Assembly (NCBI GenBank): GCA_946554445.1
Contig: CAMNSD010000013.1
Span: 1-64,000, forward strand
DNA length: 64,000 bases
Direction: 5' to 3'
Source of the DNA: an uncultured Lachnospiraceae bacterium
Lineage (GTDB): Bacteria; Bacillota; Clostridia; Lachnospirales; Lachnospiraceae
Shown: positions 1-8,035 of the stretch, piece after piece
Layout: each line of letters starts with the position of its first letter
Numbering within the stretch: the first letter of the stretch is position 1
Made by a program: the position numbers and the translations under genes
Notes under the pieces: model-generated
Told to the model about the DNA's origin: nothing
Databases searched by the model: none
The model's input: the letters and a program-made list of their open reading frames with translations, nothing else

Positions 1-1
1 C

Positions 2-331
2 AATCTGAAACAGATTTGCCGCGTAGAGAGAGAGTTAGAGATAGAGAGAGATAAAAAGATAGAGAAAAAGGGAGAGAACGGAATCCCCGTCGCTTATGGG
101 AGATTTAATAATGTTTTTCTTTCTGATGCGGAGATAAACGGTCTGAAATTGGAACTGCCCGATAAGTGGGAATATTACATTGACCGCCTGTCTTTACATA
201 TCGCTTCAAGTGGGAAACAGTATCATAACTATGCCGCCACGATTTACAAATGGGCGCAGGAGGACATTAGAAAGGCAGCACCAAAGAAAGGGATGCCTGA
301 TTATTCATACAGTGAGGAGGACAGCTTATGA
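2..331 (+). CDS. Replisome organizer-like replication protein, C-terminal part (5' end outside window)
   Basis: The reading frame is open from the first bases of the window, so this is the tail of a longer gene. After a charged basic/acidic linker (runs of E, R, K) comes a compact module beginning YGRFNNVFLSDAEINGLK and including YIDRLSLHIASSGKQYHNYAATI and a W-x-x-ED segment. This resembles the C-terminal block of phage and ICE replisome-organizer proteins, which bind origin DNA and recruit a helicase loader. The stop codon overlaps the ATG of the DnaC-like gene by four bases (ATGA), which fits translational coupling of an organizer/loader pair. I infer the function from this tail and the neighbour; the DNA-binding N-terminus is not visible. 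Confidence 0.6.
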   Translation, partial: NLKQICRVERELEIERDKKIEKKGENGIPVAYGRFNNVFLSDAEINGLKLELPDKWEYYIDRLSLHIASSGKQYHNYAATIYKWAQEDIRKAAPKKGMPDYSYSEEDSL

Positions 332-1176
332 ACGGTTTGATCGACACGATTTTACAGATGATGGACACCACGCAGGAGCCGGAGGATTACAGAGGGGAGG
401 ACGGTTTACTGTACTGTGGGAAATGCCATAAACCGAAAGAAGCCTATTTCCCCAAAGGCATGGCTTTGTTCGGGCGTGACCGCCACCCGTCGGAGTGTGA
501 CTGCCGCAGGGCAGAACGTGAAAGGCAGGAGAAAAAGGATGCGGATGAAAAACACAATGCCGAAGTGGAACGCCTGAAACGGGAAGGATTTTCCAACCCT
601 GCCATGCGGCACTGGACTTTTGAAAATGACAACGGGAAATGCCCGCAGATGGAAAAAGCATACTCTTATGTGGAACTGTGGGAGCAGATGAAAGCGGAGA
701 ACCACGGGCTTGTCCTGTGGGGGAATGTCGGATTGGGGAAAAGCTATTTTGCAGGCTGTATCGCCAACGCCCTCATGGAGAAGGAAATACCCGTCTGCAT
801 GACGAACTTTGCAACAATACTGAACAATCTTTTCTACGGTTCGGAAAACAGAAATGAGTACATTGTAAGGCTCTGCTCCTTTCCCCTGCTCATCCTTGAT
901 GATTTCGGCATGGAGAGGGGTACGGAATACGGGCTGGAACAGGTATACAACGTGATTGACAGCAGGTATATCAGCAAAAAGCCGCTGATTGCAACGACAA
1001 ACCTCACGCCGGAGAAGCTAAAGAACCCGGAGGACGTTCCCCATGCACGCATTTATGGCAGGCTGCTTGAGATGTGTACGCCTGTCCGCTTTACGGGAGA
1101 TGATTTCCGCAAAATAGCGGCACAGCAGAAAATGGAACGGTTAAAGAAACTCATGGAAGGAGGCGAAAGTCAGTGA
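328..1176 (+). CDS. DnaC/IstB-like AAA+ replicative helicase loader of the mobile element
   Basis: The 282-residue protein has an N-terminal Cys cluster (C30, C33, C57, C59) that could bind zinc, a charged helix, then an AAA+ core with Walker A GNVGLGKS at 132-139 and Walker B LLILDDFG at about 187-194. A later T-T-N segment (ATTNLTPE) fits sensor 1. This is the layout of DnaC/DnaI-type loaders in Firmicute phages and integrative elements, which deliver the host helicase to an element origin. The start overlaps the organizer stop and its own stop overlaps xis (GTGA). Host DnaI is the main alternative, but the position beside xis and int argues for an element gene. Confidence 0.85.
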   Translation: MNGLIDTILQMMDTTQEPEDYRGEDGLLYCGKCHKPKEAYFPKGMALFGRDRHPSECDCRRAERERQEKKDADEKHNAEVERLKREGFSNPAMRHWTFENDNGKCPQMEKAYSYVELWEQMKAENHGLVLWGNVGLGKSYFAGCIANALMEKEIPVCMTNFATILNNLFYGSENRNEYIVRLCSFPLLILDDFGMERGTEYGLEQVYNVIDSRYISKKPLIATTNLTPEKLKNPEDVPHARIYGRLLEMCTPVRFTGDDFRKIAAQQKMERLKKLMEGGESQ

Positions 1177-1367
1177 AGGAAGTTCCTATTTGGGAAAAGA
1201 GCAATTTAAGTCTGGAAGAAGCGGCTGCTTATTCCGGAATTGGTATCAATAAACTACGTGAGATTACCAATGAGAAAAGCTGCCGATTCGTTTTGTGGGT
1301 TGGCAATAAGCGGTTGATCAAACGCCGGCTATTCGATCAGTATATTGAGCAGGAATATTCTATCTGA
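1173..1367 (+). CDS. xis: Excisionase, Tn916 Xis-type
   Basis: This 64-residue basic protein has a winged-helix excisionase pattern: LSLEEAAAYSGIGINKL is the helix-turn-helix, and FVLWVGNKRLIKRRLFDQYI is the wing and closing helix. Size and sequence fit the Xis of the Tn916 family, a DNA-bending accessory factor that directs the integrase toward excision. Translation begins at GTG 1173 after AAGGAGG at 1157-1163 and overlaps the end of the helicase-loader gene. The integrase follows after a gap of about 120 bases, the usual xis-int order. Confidence 0.88.
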   Translation: MKEVPIWEKSNLSLEEAAAYSGIGINKLREITNEKSCRFVLWVGNKRLIKRRLFDQYIEQEYSI

Positions 1368-1423
1368 CAATGGAGATTATCTCATTCTTTGCAGTTTTTA
1401 TGAATCTTATGGTGTAAAATCAG

Positions 1424-1458
1424 CTTTGATATGGTACAATGAATGAGTCATATCAAGG
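1424..1458 (+). promoter_or_regulatory. Inverted repeat between xis and int
   Basis: CTTTGATATG at 1424-1433 pairs with CATATCAAGG at 1449-1458 across a 15-base loop, with one G-T wobble. The stem ends 13 bases before the int ribosome-binding site (GGAAAGGAG, 1472-1480) and covers the upstream in-frame ATG at 1443. It could be an attenuator, an Int/Xis binding site, or a hairpin that controls int translation; the sequence does not decide between these. Confidence 0.4.
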
Positions 1459-1487
1459 CTCTTTCCACTACGGAAAGGAGTTTGAAA

Positions 1488-2684
1488 ATGTCTGAGAAAC
1501 GAAAAGACAATAAAGGACGAGTCTTAAAGACAGGAGAGAGCCAGAGAAAAGACCTGATTTATCAGTACCGCTATACGGATGTCCACGGAAAAAGGCAGAC
1601 TATTTATTCTTCTGATTTGAAAGAACTGCGGGAAAAGGAAAAGGCAATCCAGAAGCAGCTTGATGATGGGATTGATTATGCCGCCGGAGAAGTTACCGTT
1701 ATTGCCCTCTTGGAACGCTATATCAGTTTGAAACAGGGTGTACGCTACAATACCAAAGTCGGATACAATTTTGTGCTGAATCTGATTAAAAAAGAAGATT
1801 TCGGCTACCGAAAGATAAGGGATATTAAGGTGTCGGATGCCCAGCAGTGGATTATGAAGCTGCATAATGACGGTAAAGGATACAGCACGATTACAAGTGT
1901 CAGGGGTGTTATAAAGCCAGCTTTTCAAATGGCATATAATGAGGACATTATCCGCAGGAATCCATTTGATTTTAAGCTGGTAGACGTTGTTCCAAACGAT
2001 TCGCAGAAACGTATCGCCATGACAGAGGAACAACAGGAACTTTGGCTGGGCTTTATTCATGAGGATAAAACTTACGCAAAGTATTATGATGAATTTGTTG
2101 TTCTGTTAGGAACGGGAATGCGTGTCAGTGAGTTTTGCGGCTTGACAAAAAGTGATTTGGACTTTGAAAGCCGGAAAATCCGTGTGGATCATCAGCTTGT
2201 CAGGGAACGGGGCGGAAAATATTATGTTGAGAAAACAAAGACCGAGTGTGGATGCCGTTTTATTCCCATGACAGAAGAAGTCTATCGAAGCCTGAAAAAT
2301 ATCCTTGTCAATCGTAAGAAGTTGAAAACAGAAATGATTGTTGATGGATACAGTAGCTTTCTTCTGCTGGACAAAGATGATAAGCCGAAAGTAGCACTGC
2401 ATATCGAAAACGAAATGCGGTGGGCAATGAAGAAATACAAGAAGTTATATCCGGATAAACCGCTGCCGCACATCACGCCTCATGTATTCCGTCATACGTT
2501 CTGTACCAACATGGCAAATGCGGGAATGGACATTAAGACCTTACAGTATGTAATGGGACACTCTGATGTCGGGGTTACACTAAATGTTTATACCCATGCC
2601 AGCTATGACCGTGCGGCGGAGCAGATGGCGAAAATTTTAGACTTCAAAGCTGATACGCAAGGGAAACAGAGAAAATCAGGTTAA
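1488..2684 (+). CDS. int: Tyrosine recombinase (integrase), Tn916 Int family
   Basis: The 398-residue protein has an N-terminal arm-binding domain (about 1-65), a SAM-like core-binding domain (about 70-165) and a C-terminal catalytic domain. Catalytic residues are visible: Arg212 in GTGMRVSEF, Lys in VEKTKTE, HxxR at 332-335 (HVFRHTF), His358 in MGHSDVGVT, and the nucleophile Tyr368 in LNVYTHASYD. ATG 1488 is preferred because GGAAAGGAG sits 7 bases before it; an in-frame ATG at 1443 lacks a comparable site. It should integrate and excise the element whose replication genes lie upstream. Int-type arm sites follow the stop codon. Confidence 0.93.
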   Translation: MSEKRKDNKGRVLKTGESQRKDLIYQYRYTDVHGKRQTIYSSDLKELREKEKAIQKQLDDGIDYAAGEVTVIALLERYISLKQGVRYNTKVGYNFVLNLIKKEDFGYRKIRDIKVSDAQQWIMKLHNDGKGYSTITSVRGVIKPAFQMAYNEDIIRRNPFDFKLVDVVPNDSQKRIAMTEEQQELWLGFIHEDKTYAKYYDEFVVLLGTGMRVSEFCGLTKSDLDFESRKIRVDHQLVRERGGKYYVEKTKTECGCRFIPMTEEVYRSLKNILVNRKKLKTEMIVDGYSSFLLLDKDDKPKVALHIENEMRWAMKKYKKLYPDKPLPHITPHVFRHTFCTNMANAGMDIKTLQYVMGHSDVGVTLNVYTHASYDRAAEQMAKILDFKADTQGKQRKSG

Positions 2685-2697
2685 GAAATGCAATAGT

Positions 2698-2720
2698 TTA
2701 CTACACCAATTACTACACCA
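2698..2720 (+). repeat. Direct repeats, likely integrase arm-type sites
   Basis: TTACTACACCA occurs at 2698-2708 and again at 2710-2720, a 12-base period. Short direct repeats directly after int at the end of Tn916-like elements and phages are typical binding sites for the Int N-terminal domain. This places the element end within roughly the next hundred bases. Confidence 0.55.
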
Positions 2721-2847
2721 TTTGCCCATAAATTTGCGTAGATTTATAACGAATTACGCAGATTAAGGGTAAAAAGCGAAAAATGAAAAAAGCGCCGGAA
2801 AGCTTGAAAAATCAAGGTTTGAAGGCTTATGAAGGGATATAAAAGAT
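2721..2847. other. Predicted junction between integrative element and chromosome
   Basis: Between the arm-type repeats and the phosphatase start there is no credible ORF. The stretch is A-rich and contains CTTGAAAAATCAAG (2803-2816), a small dyad that could be part of a core site. The phosphatase begins with a complete N-terminus, so insertion seems to lie upstream of, or to reconstitute, its 5' end. The exact crossover cannot be fixed without the other element end. Confidence 0.35.
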
Positions 2848-3312
2848 ATGATAAAAATATTATTCATCTGCCACGGCAACATCTGCCGTAGCACAATGGC
2901 TCAAAGCGTTCTCGCCCACATGGCAGCTCAACAGGGCCTTTCAGAGTACTTCCACATTGATTCTGCCGCCACCAGCAGGGAGGAAATTGGCAACCCGCCG
3001 CACTATGGCACTGTCAGCAAATTACGTCAGGAAGGGATCCCCCTGATTCCCCACAGAGCGCGCCAGATGACGAGACAGGATTATAAGGAGTTCGATTATC
3101 TGATCGGTATGGATGATGCAAATATTCGGAATATGGAGCGAATCGCAGGCGGGGATCCGGAACATAAGATCTATCGCCTTTTAGAGTTCGCAGGGAGCGG
3201 CAGGGCAATCGCAGATCCTTGGTATACAGGCAATTTTGATGTCACTTATGACGATGTGATAGAGGGGTGTGAGGCTTTTTTAGAATTTTTAAAAGAAAAT
3301 AATATGATGTAA
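2848..3312 (+). CDS. Low-molecular-weight protein-tyrosine phosphatase
   Basis: The 154-residue protein begins with the phosphate-binding loop C8-H-G-N-I-C13-R14-S15 and carries the general-acid Asp123 in DPWYTGNF, matching the CX5R LMW-PTP fold at normal length. The family dephosphorylates phosphotyrosine proteins in the cytoplasm; in Firmicutes it often opposes BY-kinases, but no kinase is nearby. Residue 9 is His in the loop (CHGN rather than CLGN), which is common in clostridial members. It is the first chromosomal gene beyond the integrase, so its native promoter may have been replaced by element sequence. Confidence 0.92.
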   Translation: MIKILFICHGNICRSTMAQSVLAHMAAQQGLSEYFHIDSAATSREEIGNPPHYGTVSKLRQEGIPLIPHRARQMTRQDYKEFDYLIGMDDANIRNMERIAGGDPEHKIYRLLEFAGSGRAIADPWYTGNFDVTYDDVIEGCEAFLEFLKENNMM

Positions 3313-3329
3313 AATATGTCATGATGAGG

Positions 3330-3335
3330 TATAAT
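3330..3335 (+). promoter_or_regulatory. Possible -10 hexamer (TATAAT) ahead of the NYN-like gene
   Basis: A consensus TATAAT lies in the AT-rich gap between the phosphatase and the next gene. No good -35 hexamer is seen 16-18 bases upstream, so this is a weak call. Confidence 0.3.
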
Positions 3336-3400
3336 ATTAAAAAGATAGTTTTAATATATGTTTTTAATTTATATTATGATGAATAGGGTGTGGTGAACGG

Positions 3401-4300
3401 GTGGAGACATTTTATTTAATTGACTTTGAGAATGTACATAATGATGGAATCGCAAATATAGAAAGCTTGACCAAAAGTGACCATGTCCATATCTTTTCCA
3501 CCCAGAATGCGTTAAATATACGGCGGGATATCTTTTGGTTAAACGGGGATATCAAGTCTCATTTAGTGCCGGTGCGCAAGCAGTCTTTGGATATGCATTT
3601 GGTCTCTTATCTAGGGCATTTGCTTGGGATTCATGGAAAAGAATGCGCTTATGTCATTGTGAGTAAGGATAAAGACTACGATAATATTGTTAACTTTTGG
3701 AAGGAAGAAGGGTATGCCAATATAGTTCGAAAGCCTGCAATACCAGGCAAAGCCGCGGCGCAGCAGAAAAGTGCGCAGAAACCCACAACACAAGCGGAGG
3801 CTGCACAGAATGTCAATGGTAAGATTAGCGCAGGTATGGCGTATAATTTTTCAGGAGCTGAGAGAAGTGAGTTAAATATTTTTATGCAGCACGGACTTGG
3901 GGCTATGGGGTATTCAGGAAAGGATGCCAATAAAATATGCAAGTATGTAGTGGCTCATTGTAATGATGCGTTTGTGTTGAGAGAGATTCACAATGATTTG
4001 CGGTCAGAATTTAACAACTATGTTGAGGTATACGAGGATGTGAAAACAATTCTTGAGAAATTTGTTGCTTCCAAGGGAAAGAATGCAAAGAAGGAGGCGC
4101 AAGTCCGTTCTTTCTTTGGACAGCATTTTAAGAAAAAGATATATGTTGACCGTAAGGAAGAGATCATAGAGATAATCGTCAATGCGCAAACGAGGCAGCA
4201 GGTTAATAATGGTTTGTTAAAGCTTTATTCTGATGGCGCGATAGTAAAACATATCTATCAAACGGTGCAGCCTTTGCTCAAAGAACTGCCAGGGAAATAG
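3401..4300 (+). CDS. PIN-like (NYN/LabA type) nuclease-fold protein
   Basis: The N-terminal 110 residues show a PIN-like acidic pattern: YLIDFENVHNDG (D8, E10, N11), D64 in QSLDMHLVSYLG, and VSKDKDYDNIV (D90, D92, D94). These could form a metal-dependent RNase site. An Ala/Gln-rich linker (about 116-140) joins it to a helical C-terminal half (about 155-299) that I do not recognise. The start is GTG 3401. The fold assignment is from motif reading; substrate and role are unknown. Relatives occur in RNA turnover and in defence contexts, and this gene sits next to a mobile-element junction. Confidence 0.7.
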   Translation: METFYLIDFENVHNDGIANIESLTKSDHVHIFSTQNALNIRRDIFWLNGDIKSHLVPVRKQSLDMHLVSYLGHLLGIHGKECAYVIVSKDKDYDNIVNFWKEEGYANIVRKPAIPGKAAAQQKSAQKPTTQAEAAQNVNGKISAGMAYNFSGAERSELNIFMQHGLGAMGYSGKDANKICKYVVAHCNDAFVLREIHNDLRSEFNNYVEVYEDVKTILEKFVASKGKNAKKEAQVRSFFGQHFKKKIYVDRKEEIIEIIVNAQTRQQVNNGLLKLYSDGAIVKHIYQTVQPLLKELPGK

Positions 4301-4308
4301 GAGCCTGA

Positions 4309-5145
4309 CTAACTGTTAGACTTCCCATTTTTCTTTCTGCCATAGTCGATGGCCAAGCAGACAGCGGCCAGCACCAGCAGGATAAAAATTGTCAACATGT
4401 CCCACACATCCAGAATTGGTTCCCCTATCATTTTTGACAATATAAGATTGATGATAAACACGAGCGGAATAGCGGCGAGCAGGGATATCCCCAGGGCAGT
4501 TGTTTTTCTTGTCTTCCCAATACGATTGCAAATAGCAGATACCAGCCATAAGAACACAATCGCAGGTATTGCCATTGCCGTGCCAATGGAAAATACTTCA
4601 TGGACTTTTAGCAAAAAACTCAGCAGATATAGGTAGGGAATGACAAACATAGTTAAGACGGCAAGGCTGGAAATAATTCCCTTTCTTCCCCATATAATAC
4701 TTGGAAAGGACAGCGCCCATGCAAAGGCAATGGAACTGATCGGAATGAGAGACCAGGTCAGGTTACCGGAGATAGCAATATCGCAGGTAAGGCATACCAC
4801 AACGCCAAGAAAGAGCGTTACGGTAAAAAGGATAGCGATCATACGGTTTTTGGAGGTGTTGTTTTCATCTGTTTTTTTCAGGGTAATCAGGTTTTCTTCT
4901 GCTTTTTTTTCATAATTTTCGGCATGTTCTGTTTCAAACTTTTCCCCACTCAATAATTCATTTACGGTAATACCGAGGATACCGCACAGTTCTAACATAA
5001 TGGAGGAATCGGGCATACTTTTGCCGGTTTCCCATTTGGAAACAGCTCTGTCTGTGATATTCAATTTTTCCGCCAGCTGTGCCTGTGTCAGTTTTTGTTC
5101 TTTACGGCATTTGGCGATAAAGGTTCCGATTTCTGTCTGGTTCAT
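4309..5145 (-). CDS. XRE-family regulator with C-terminal membrane domain
   Basis: Residues about 5-60 form a Cro/CI helix-turn-helix (LTQAQLAEKLNITDRAVSKW) followed by a linker and about six hydrophobic segments, for example AILFTVTLFLGVVVCL and LTIFILLVLAAVCLAI. This membrane-tethered XRE layout is common in Clostridia and may couple an envelope signal to transcription. ATG 5145 is chosen because GGGAGG precedes it; the frame extends 12 codons upstream without a site. It is divergent from pstS, so it may regulate itself or the phosphate genes, although nothing in the sequence shows this. Confidence 0.85.
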   Translation of the reverse strand: MNQTEIGTFIAKCRKEQKLTQAQLAEKLNITDRAVSKWETGKSMPDSSIMLELCGILGITVNELLSGEKFETEHAENYEKKAEENLITLKKTDENNTSKNRMIAILFTVTLFLGVVVCLTCDIAISGNLTWSLIPISSIAFAWALSFPSIIWGRKGIISSLAVLTMFVIPYLYLLSFLLKVHEVFSIGTAMAIPAIVFLWLVSAICNRIGKTRKTTALGISLLAAIPLVFIINLILSKMIGEPILDVWDMLTIFILLVLAAVCLAIDYGRKKNGKSNS

Positions 5146-5344
5146 TATGATTGCCTCCCTGAGATAAATTTTATAGAACAATATTATAGGACAGACTGTA
5201 TTTTGAACACGAACTGTTGGTTGAGTTTATGGTAGATTTCTTTTTTATCATACGACAAAAGCGTATTTGAATCAATTAGGAGATATGAAGCGGAAGCAAA
5301 TGGCATAAGTTGTAAAGAAGAGGCGGTTGCCATGGATAGTGGGC

Positions 5345-6256
5345 ATGAAGAAAATGCGCGAAGAGCAGACAGAAAGAAATGCAAAAAAGCTTCTTATGAT
5401 GGTGATAGTTGTCATCGGGCTTCTGGCGTTTGGAAGCAGGGCAGATGACATGCTGGGCAGTTCTTGTCAATCTGTTCCTAACGCCTCCTTACGCGGTACA
5501 GTCGCGATGGCCGGTTCCACATCCATGGAATCCCTTGCCAACGGGTTGGCGGAAGGGTTTATGAATCGGTATCCGCAAGTGATGGTGACGGCAGAGTTTA
5601 CAGGCTCTTCTGCAGGAATTGAGGCGGTGCTTTCGGGTAGTGTGGATATCGGTAATTCTTCCAGGCAGCTTCGTCCGGCGGAGAAGGCGGCGGGGGCGGT
5701 GGAGTATGTTGTGGCGTTGGACGGGATTGTGATGATTACGGATGTGGGAAATCCAGTCGGAGACTTGACGAAAGAGCAGTTATCGGCAATTTATCAGGGG
5801 AAGATCAGGAATTGGTGCGAAGTGGGCGGCCGGGATATGGCAATTGTGGTGATGGGACGGGAAGCAGGAAGTGGGACGAGAGAGGCTTTTGAGGAATATT
5901 TGGAGATGGAAGACCAGTGCGACTATGCCAATGAACTGAACTCTACGGGGGCGGTTATGGCCAGGGTATCGTCCACGCCGGGGGCCATCGGTTATGTGTC
6001 CTGGGATGTCCTGGATAATACGGTGGAAGTTTTGGCAATAGATGGCGTCAGGCCCACGAAGGAGGCAATCCGAACCGGCAGATACGGGCTGAGCAGGCCA
6101 TACGTGATGGTGACAAGAGGCGGGATGGAAGAACAGAGTGAGGCAGTGCGGGAGTTTTTCAGATATTTAGAGTCTGGGGAGGGAGAAATGCTGTTGGAGA
6201 ATATAGGAGTCATTTTAATCGCGCCGGGGGAGGATAAGGGGAATTATCATGGTTAG
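5345..6256 (+). CDS. pstS: Phosphate ABC transporter substrate-binding protein PstS
   Basis: After a charged N-terminus and one hydrophobic segment (KKLLMMVIVVIGLLAFGS), the mature region shows the PstS pattern: VAMAGSTSMESLANG, TGSSAGIEAV, then GREAGSGTREAFEEY, which forms the phosphate-binding cleft. It captures phosphate outside the cell for PstCAB. No canonical lipobox is seen; the only nearby Cys follows G-S-S, so membrane anchoring by the N-terminal segment is possible. The start is uncertain: ATG 5345 gives a normal N-terminus, while GTG 5339 and TTG 5327 are in frame. It overlaps pstC by eight bases. Confidence 0.88.
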   Translation: MKKMREEQTERNAKKLLMMVIVVIGLLAFGSRADDMLGSSCQSVPNASLRGTVAMAGSTSMESLANGLAEGFMNRYPQVMVTAEFTGSSAGIEAVLSGSVDIGNSSRQLRPAEKAAGAVEYVVALDGIVMITDVGNPVGDLTKEQLSAIYQGKIRNWCEVGGRDMAIVVMGREAGSGTREAFEEYLEMEDQCDYANELNSTGAVMARVSSTPGAIGYVSWDVLDNTVEVLAIDGVRPTKEAIRTGRYGLSRPYVMVTRGGMEEQSEAVREFFRYLESGEGEMLLENIGVILIAPGEDKGNYHG

Positions 6257-7142
6257 GCATACAATCGAGAAAGCTGCAGAAATCATATTTTCTCTCTGTG
6301 CCTTCATGGCGGTGGCGGCAGTATTCTCCATCACGCTTTACATGATTGCCAACGGTCTGCCAGCTATCTTTCAGGCAGGATGGAAAGAAATATTGTTCTC
6401 TTCAGTCTGGCAGCCCACAGCCCAGGAACCGTCTTTTGGAATCCTTTATGTAATTTTGACTTCTATTGTGGGCACTTTTCTGGCGGTGTTACTGGGTGTT
6501 CCCGTGGGGCTTTTGACGGCGGTATTTCTGGCAGAGACGGCGCCTGATAGTCTGGCGGCGGTGATACGTCCGGCGGTTGAACTTTTAGCGGGAATTCCGT
6601 CAGTAATCTATGGCGTTCTGGGAATGTTGATTCTAAATCCGTTTCTGTATCGTCTGGAGCAAAAACTCTTTGCAGGTTCTCAGACGCATCAGTTTACGGG
6701 CGGCGCCAATCTGCTCTCAGCAGTAATTGTCCTGGCGGTGATGATACTGCCAACTGTGATCAGTATCAGCGAGACGGCGTTGCGGGCAGTGCCGCCGGAA
6801 CTGAAAGCATGTTCTTTGGCGCTGGGTGCTTCTCCGGTAACGACTGTTTTTCGGGTTACGATTCCAGCGGCCAGGTCGGGGATTTTGGCGGCGGTGGTAT
6901 TGGGGGTGGGCAGGGCTGTGGGCGAGGCCATGGCGATCAGTCTGGTGTCAGGTAATTCGGTGAACCTGCCGCTTCCTTTTCAATCGGTGCGGTTTCTCAC
7001 CACGGCGATTGTCAGCGAGATGGGGTATGCGGGCGGTCTGCACAGGCAGGTCCTGTTTACGATTGGGCTGATACTCTTTGTTTTTATTATGATGATCAAT
7101 GGGATTTTGAGCAGTATTTTAAAGGGGGAAAGGCTGGAATGA
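6249..7142 (+). CDS. pstC: Phosphate ABC transporter permease PstC
   Basis: The 297-residue membrane protein has about six transmembrane segments and the binding-protein-dependent permease (EAA-type) loop around ETALRAVPPELKACSLALGA, which docks on PstB. The LLAGIPSVIYGVLGM and GVGRAVGEAMAI stretches are typical of PstC. It forms half of the transmembrane channel with PstA. The ATG lies inside the end of pstS, and the stop overlaps pstA (ATGA), so the three are tightly coupled. Confidence 0.92.
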   Translation: MVRHTIEKAAEIIFSLCAFMAVAAVFSITLYMIANGLPAIFQAGWKEILFSSVWQPTAQEPSFGILYVILTSIVGTFLAVLLGVPVGLLTAVFLAETAPDSLAAVIRPAVELLAGIPSVIYGVLGMLILNPFLYRLEQKLFAGSQTHQFTGGANLLSAVIVLAVMILPTVISISETALRAVPPELKACSLALGASPVTTVFRVTIPAARSGILAAVVLGVGRAVGEAMAISLVSGNSVNLPLPFQSVRFLTTAIVSEMGYAGGLHRQVLFTIGLILFVFIMMINGILSSILKGERLE

Positions 7143-8005
7143 TGAGAAAGCTGAAGGACGATGTGCTTCTGTGTTTGATCTATCTGGCGGCTTTTCTAGC
7201 GGAATTTCTTTTGATCGGGATTCTGGCCTATGTGTTTGTCAGAGGATTTCCCCATATAAGCTGGCACTTTTTAACTACCGTGACCAGTATTCTGGAGGGG
7301 ACTGTAGGGATTGCCGGCAATATTGTAAACACGATATATATGGTGGTATTGACGCTGGCGATTGCGGTGCCTGTTGGAATCGGTTCGGCCATTTATCTGA
7401 ATGAGTATGCCAGACCAGGGAAAGTTGTACGGTTGATCGAATTTACCACACAGACATTGTCTGGGATACCCTCTATTATTTTTGGACTTTTTGGAATGGT
7501 GTTTTTCGGCGTCACACTGGGATTGGGATATTCGATTCTGACAGGGGCGCTTACGCTTTCCCTGATGGTGCTGCCGTTAATCACAAGGAACACACAGGAA
7601 GCGTTAAAGGCGGTTCCGGAAAGCTACAGAAACGGCGCCGTTGGGATGGGGGCTGGAAAGTGGTATATGATCCGGACGATTCTTTTGCCTTCTGCAATGC
7701 CGGGAATTGTGACAGGGATCATCTTGGCAGTGGGACGTATCCTGGGAGAGTCGGCAGCCCTGCTCTTTACGGCAGGGAGTGGGTATTTTCTGCCTAGGTC
7801 TTTCGGCGGATGGTTTCATAAGCTTGTGGAATCCGGCGGCACACTTACGATACAGTTGTATCTGAGTATGGAAAAGGCGCAGTATGACACGGCATTTGGC
7901 ATTGCGGTAGTGCTTCTTGGCATGGTATTGTGTTTGAATTTGGTTACCAGAGTTATGGTAAGTAGATTTGAGATGCCTAAATATACAGACGCAGGCGGCA
8001 GGTAA
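7139..8005 (+). CDS. pstA: Phosphate ABC transporter permease PstA
   Basis: This 288-residue permease has six hydrophobic segments, the ATPase-coupling loop NTQEALKAVPESYRNGAVGMGA, and the PstA-like LSGIPSIIFGLFGM and AVGRILGESAALLFTAG motifs. It pairs with PstC in the inner channel of the high-affinity phosphate importer. Translation starts at ATG 7139 overlapping the pstC stop; a second ATG at 7142 would shorten it by one residue. pstB follows after 30 bases. Confidence 0.92.
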   Translation: MMRKLKDDVLLCLIYLAAFLAEFLLIGILAYVFVRGFPHISWHFLTTVTSILEGTVGIAGNIVNTIYMVVLTLAIAVPVGIGSAIYLNEYARPGKVVRLIEFTTQTLSGIPSIIFGLFGMVFFGVTLGLGYSILTGALTLSLMVLPLITRNTQEALKAVPESYRNGAVGMGAGKWYMIRTILLPSAMPGIVTGIILAVGRILGESAALLFTAGSGYFLPRSFGGWFHKLVESGGTLTIQLYLSMEKAQYDTAFGIAVVLLGMVLCLNLVTRVMVSRFEMPKYTDAGGR

Positions 8006-8035
8006 TCAGAAGACGGATTAAAAGGATAGAATGGT

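Noticed and set aside
5345-5480. Lipoprotein signal on PstS
   Set aside because: The only Cys near the hydrophobic segment is preceded by G-S-S and lies well after the helix, so it does not form a lipobox.
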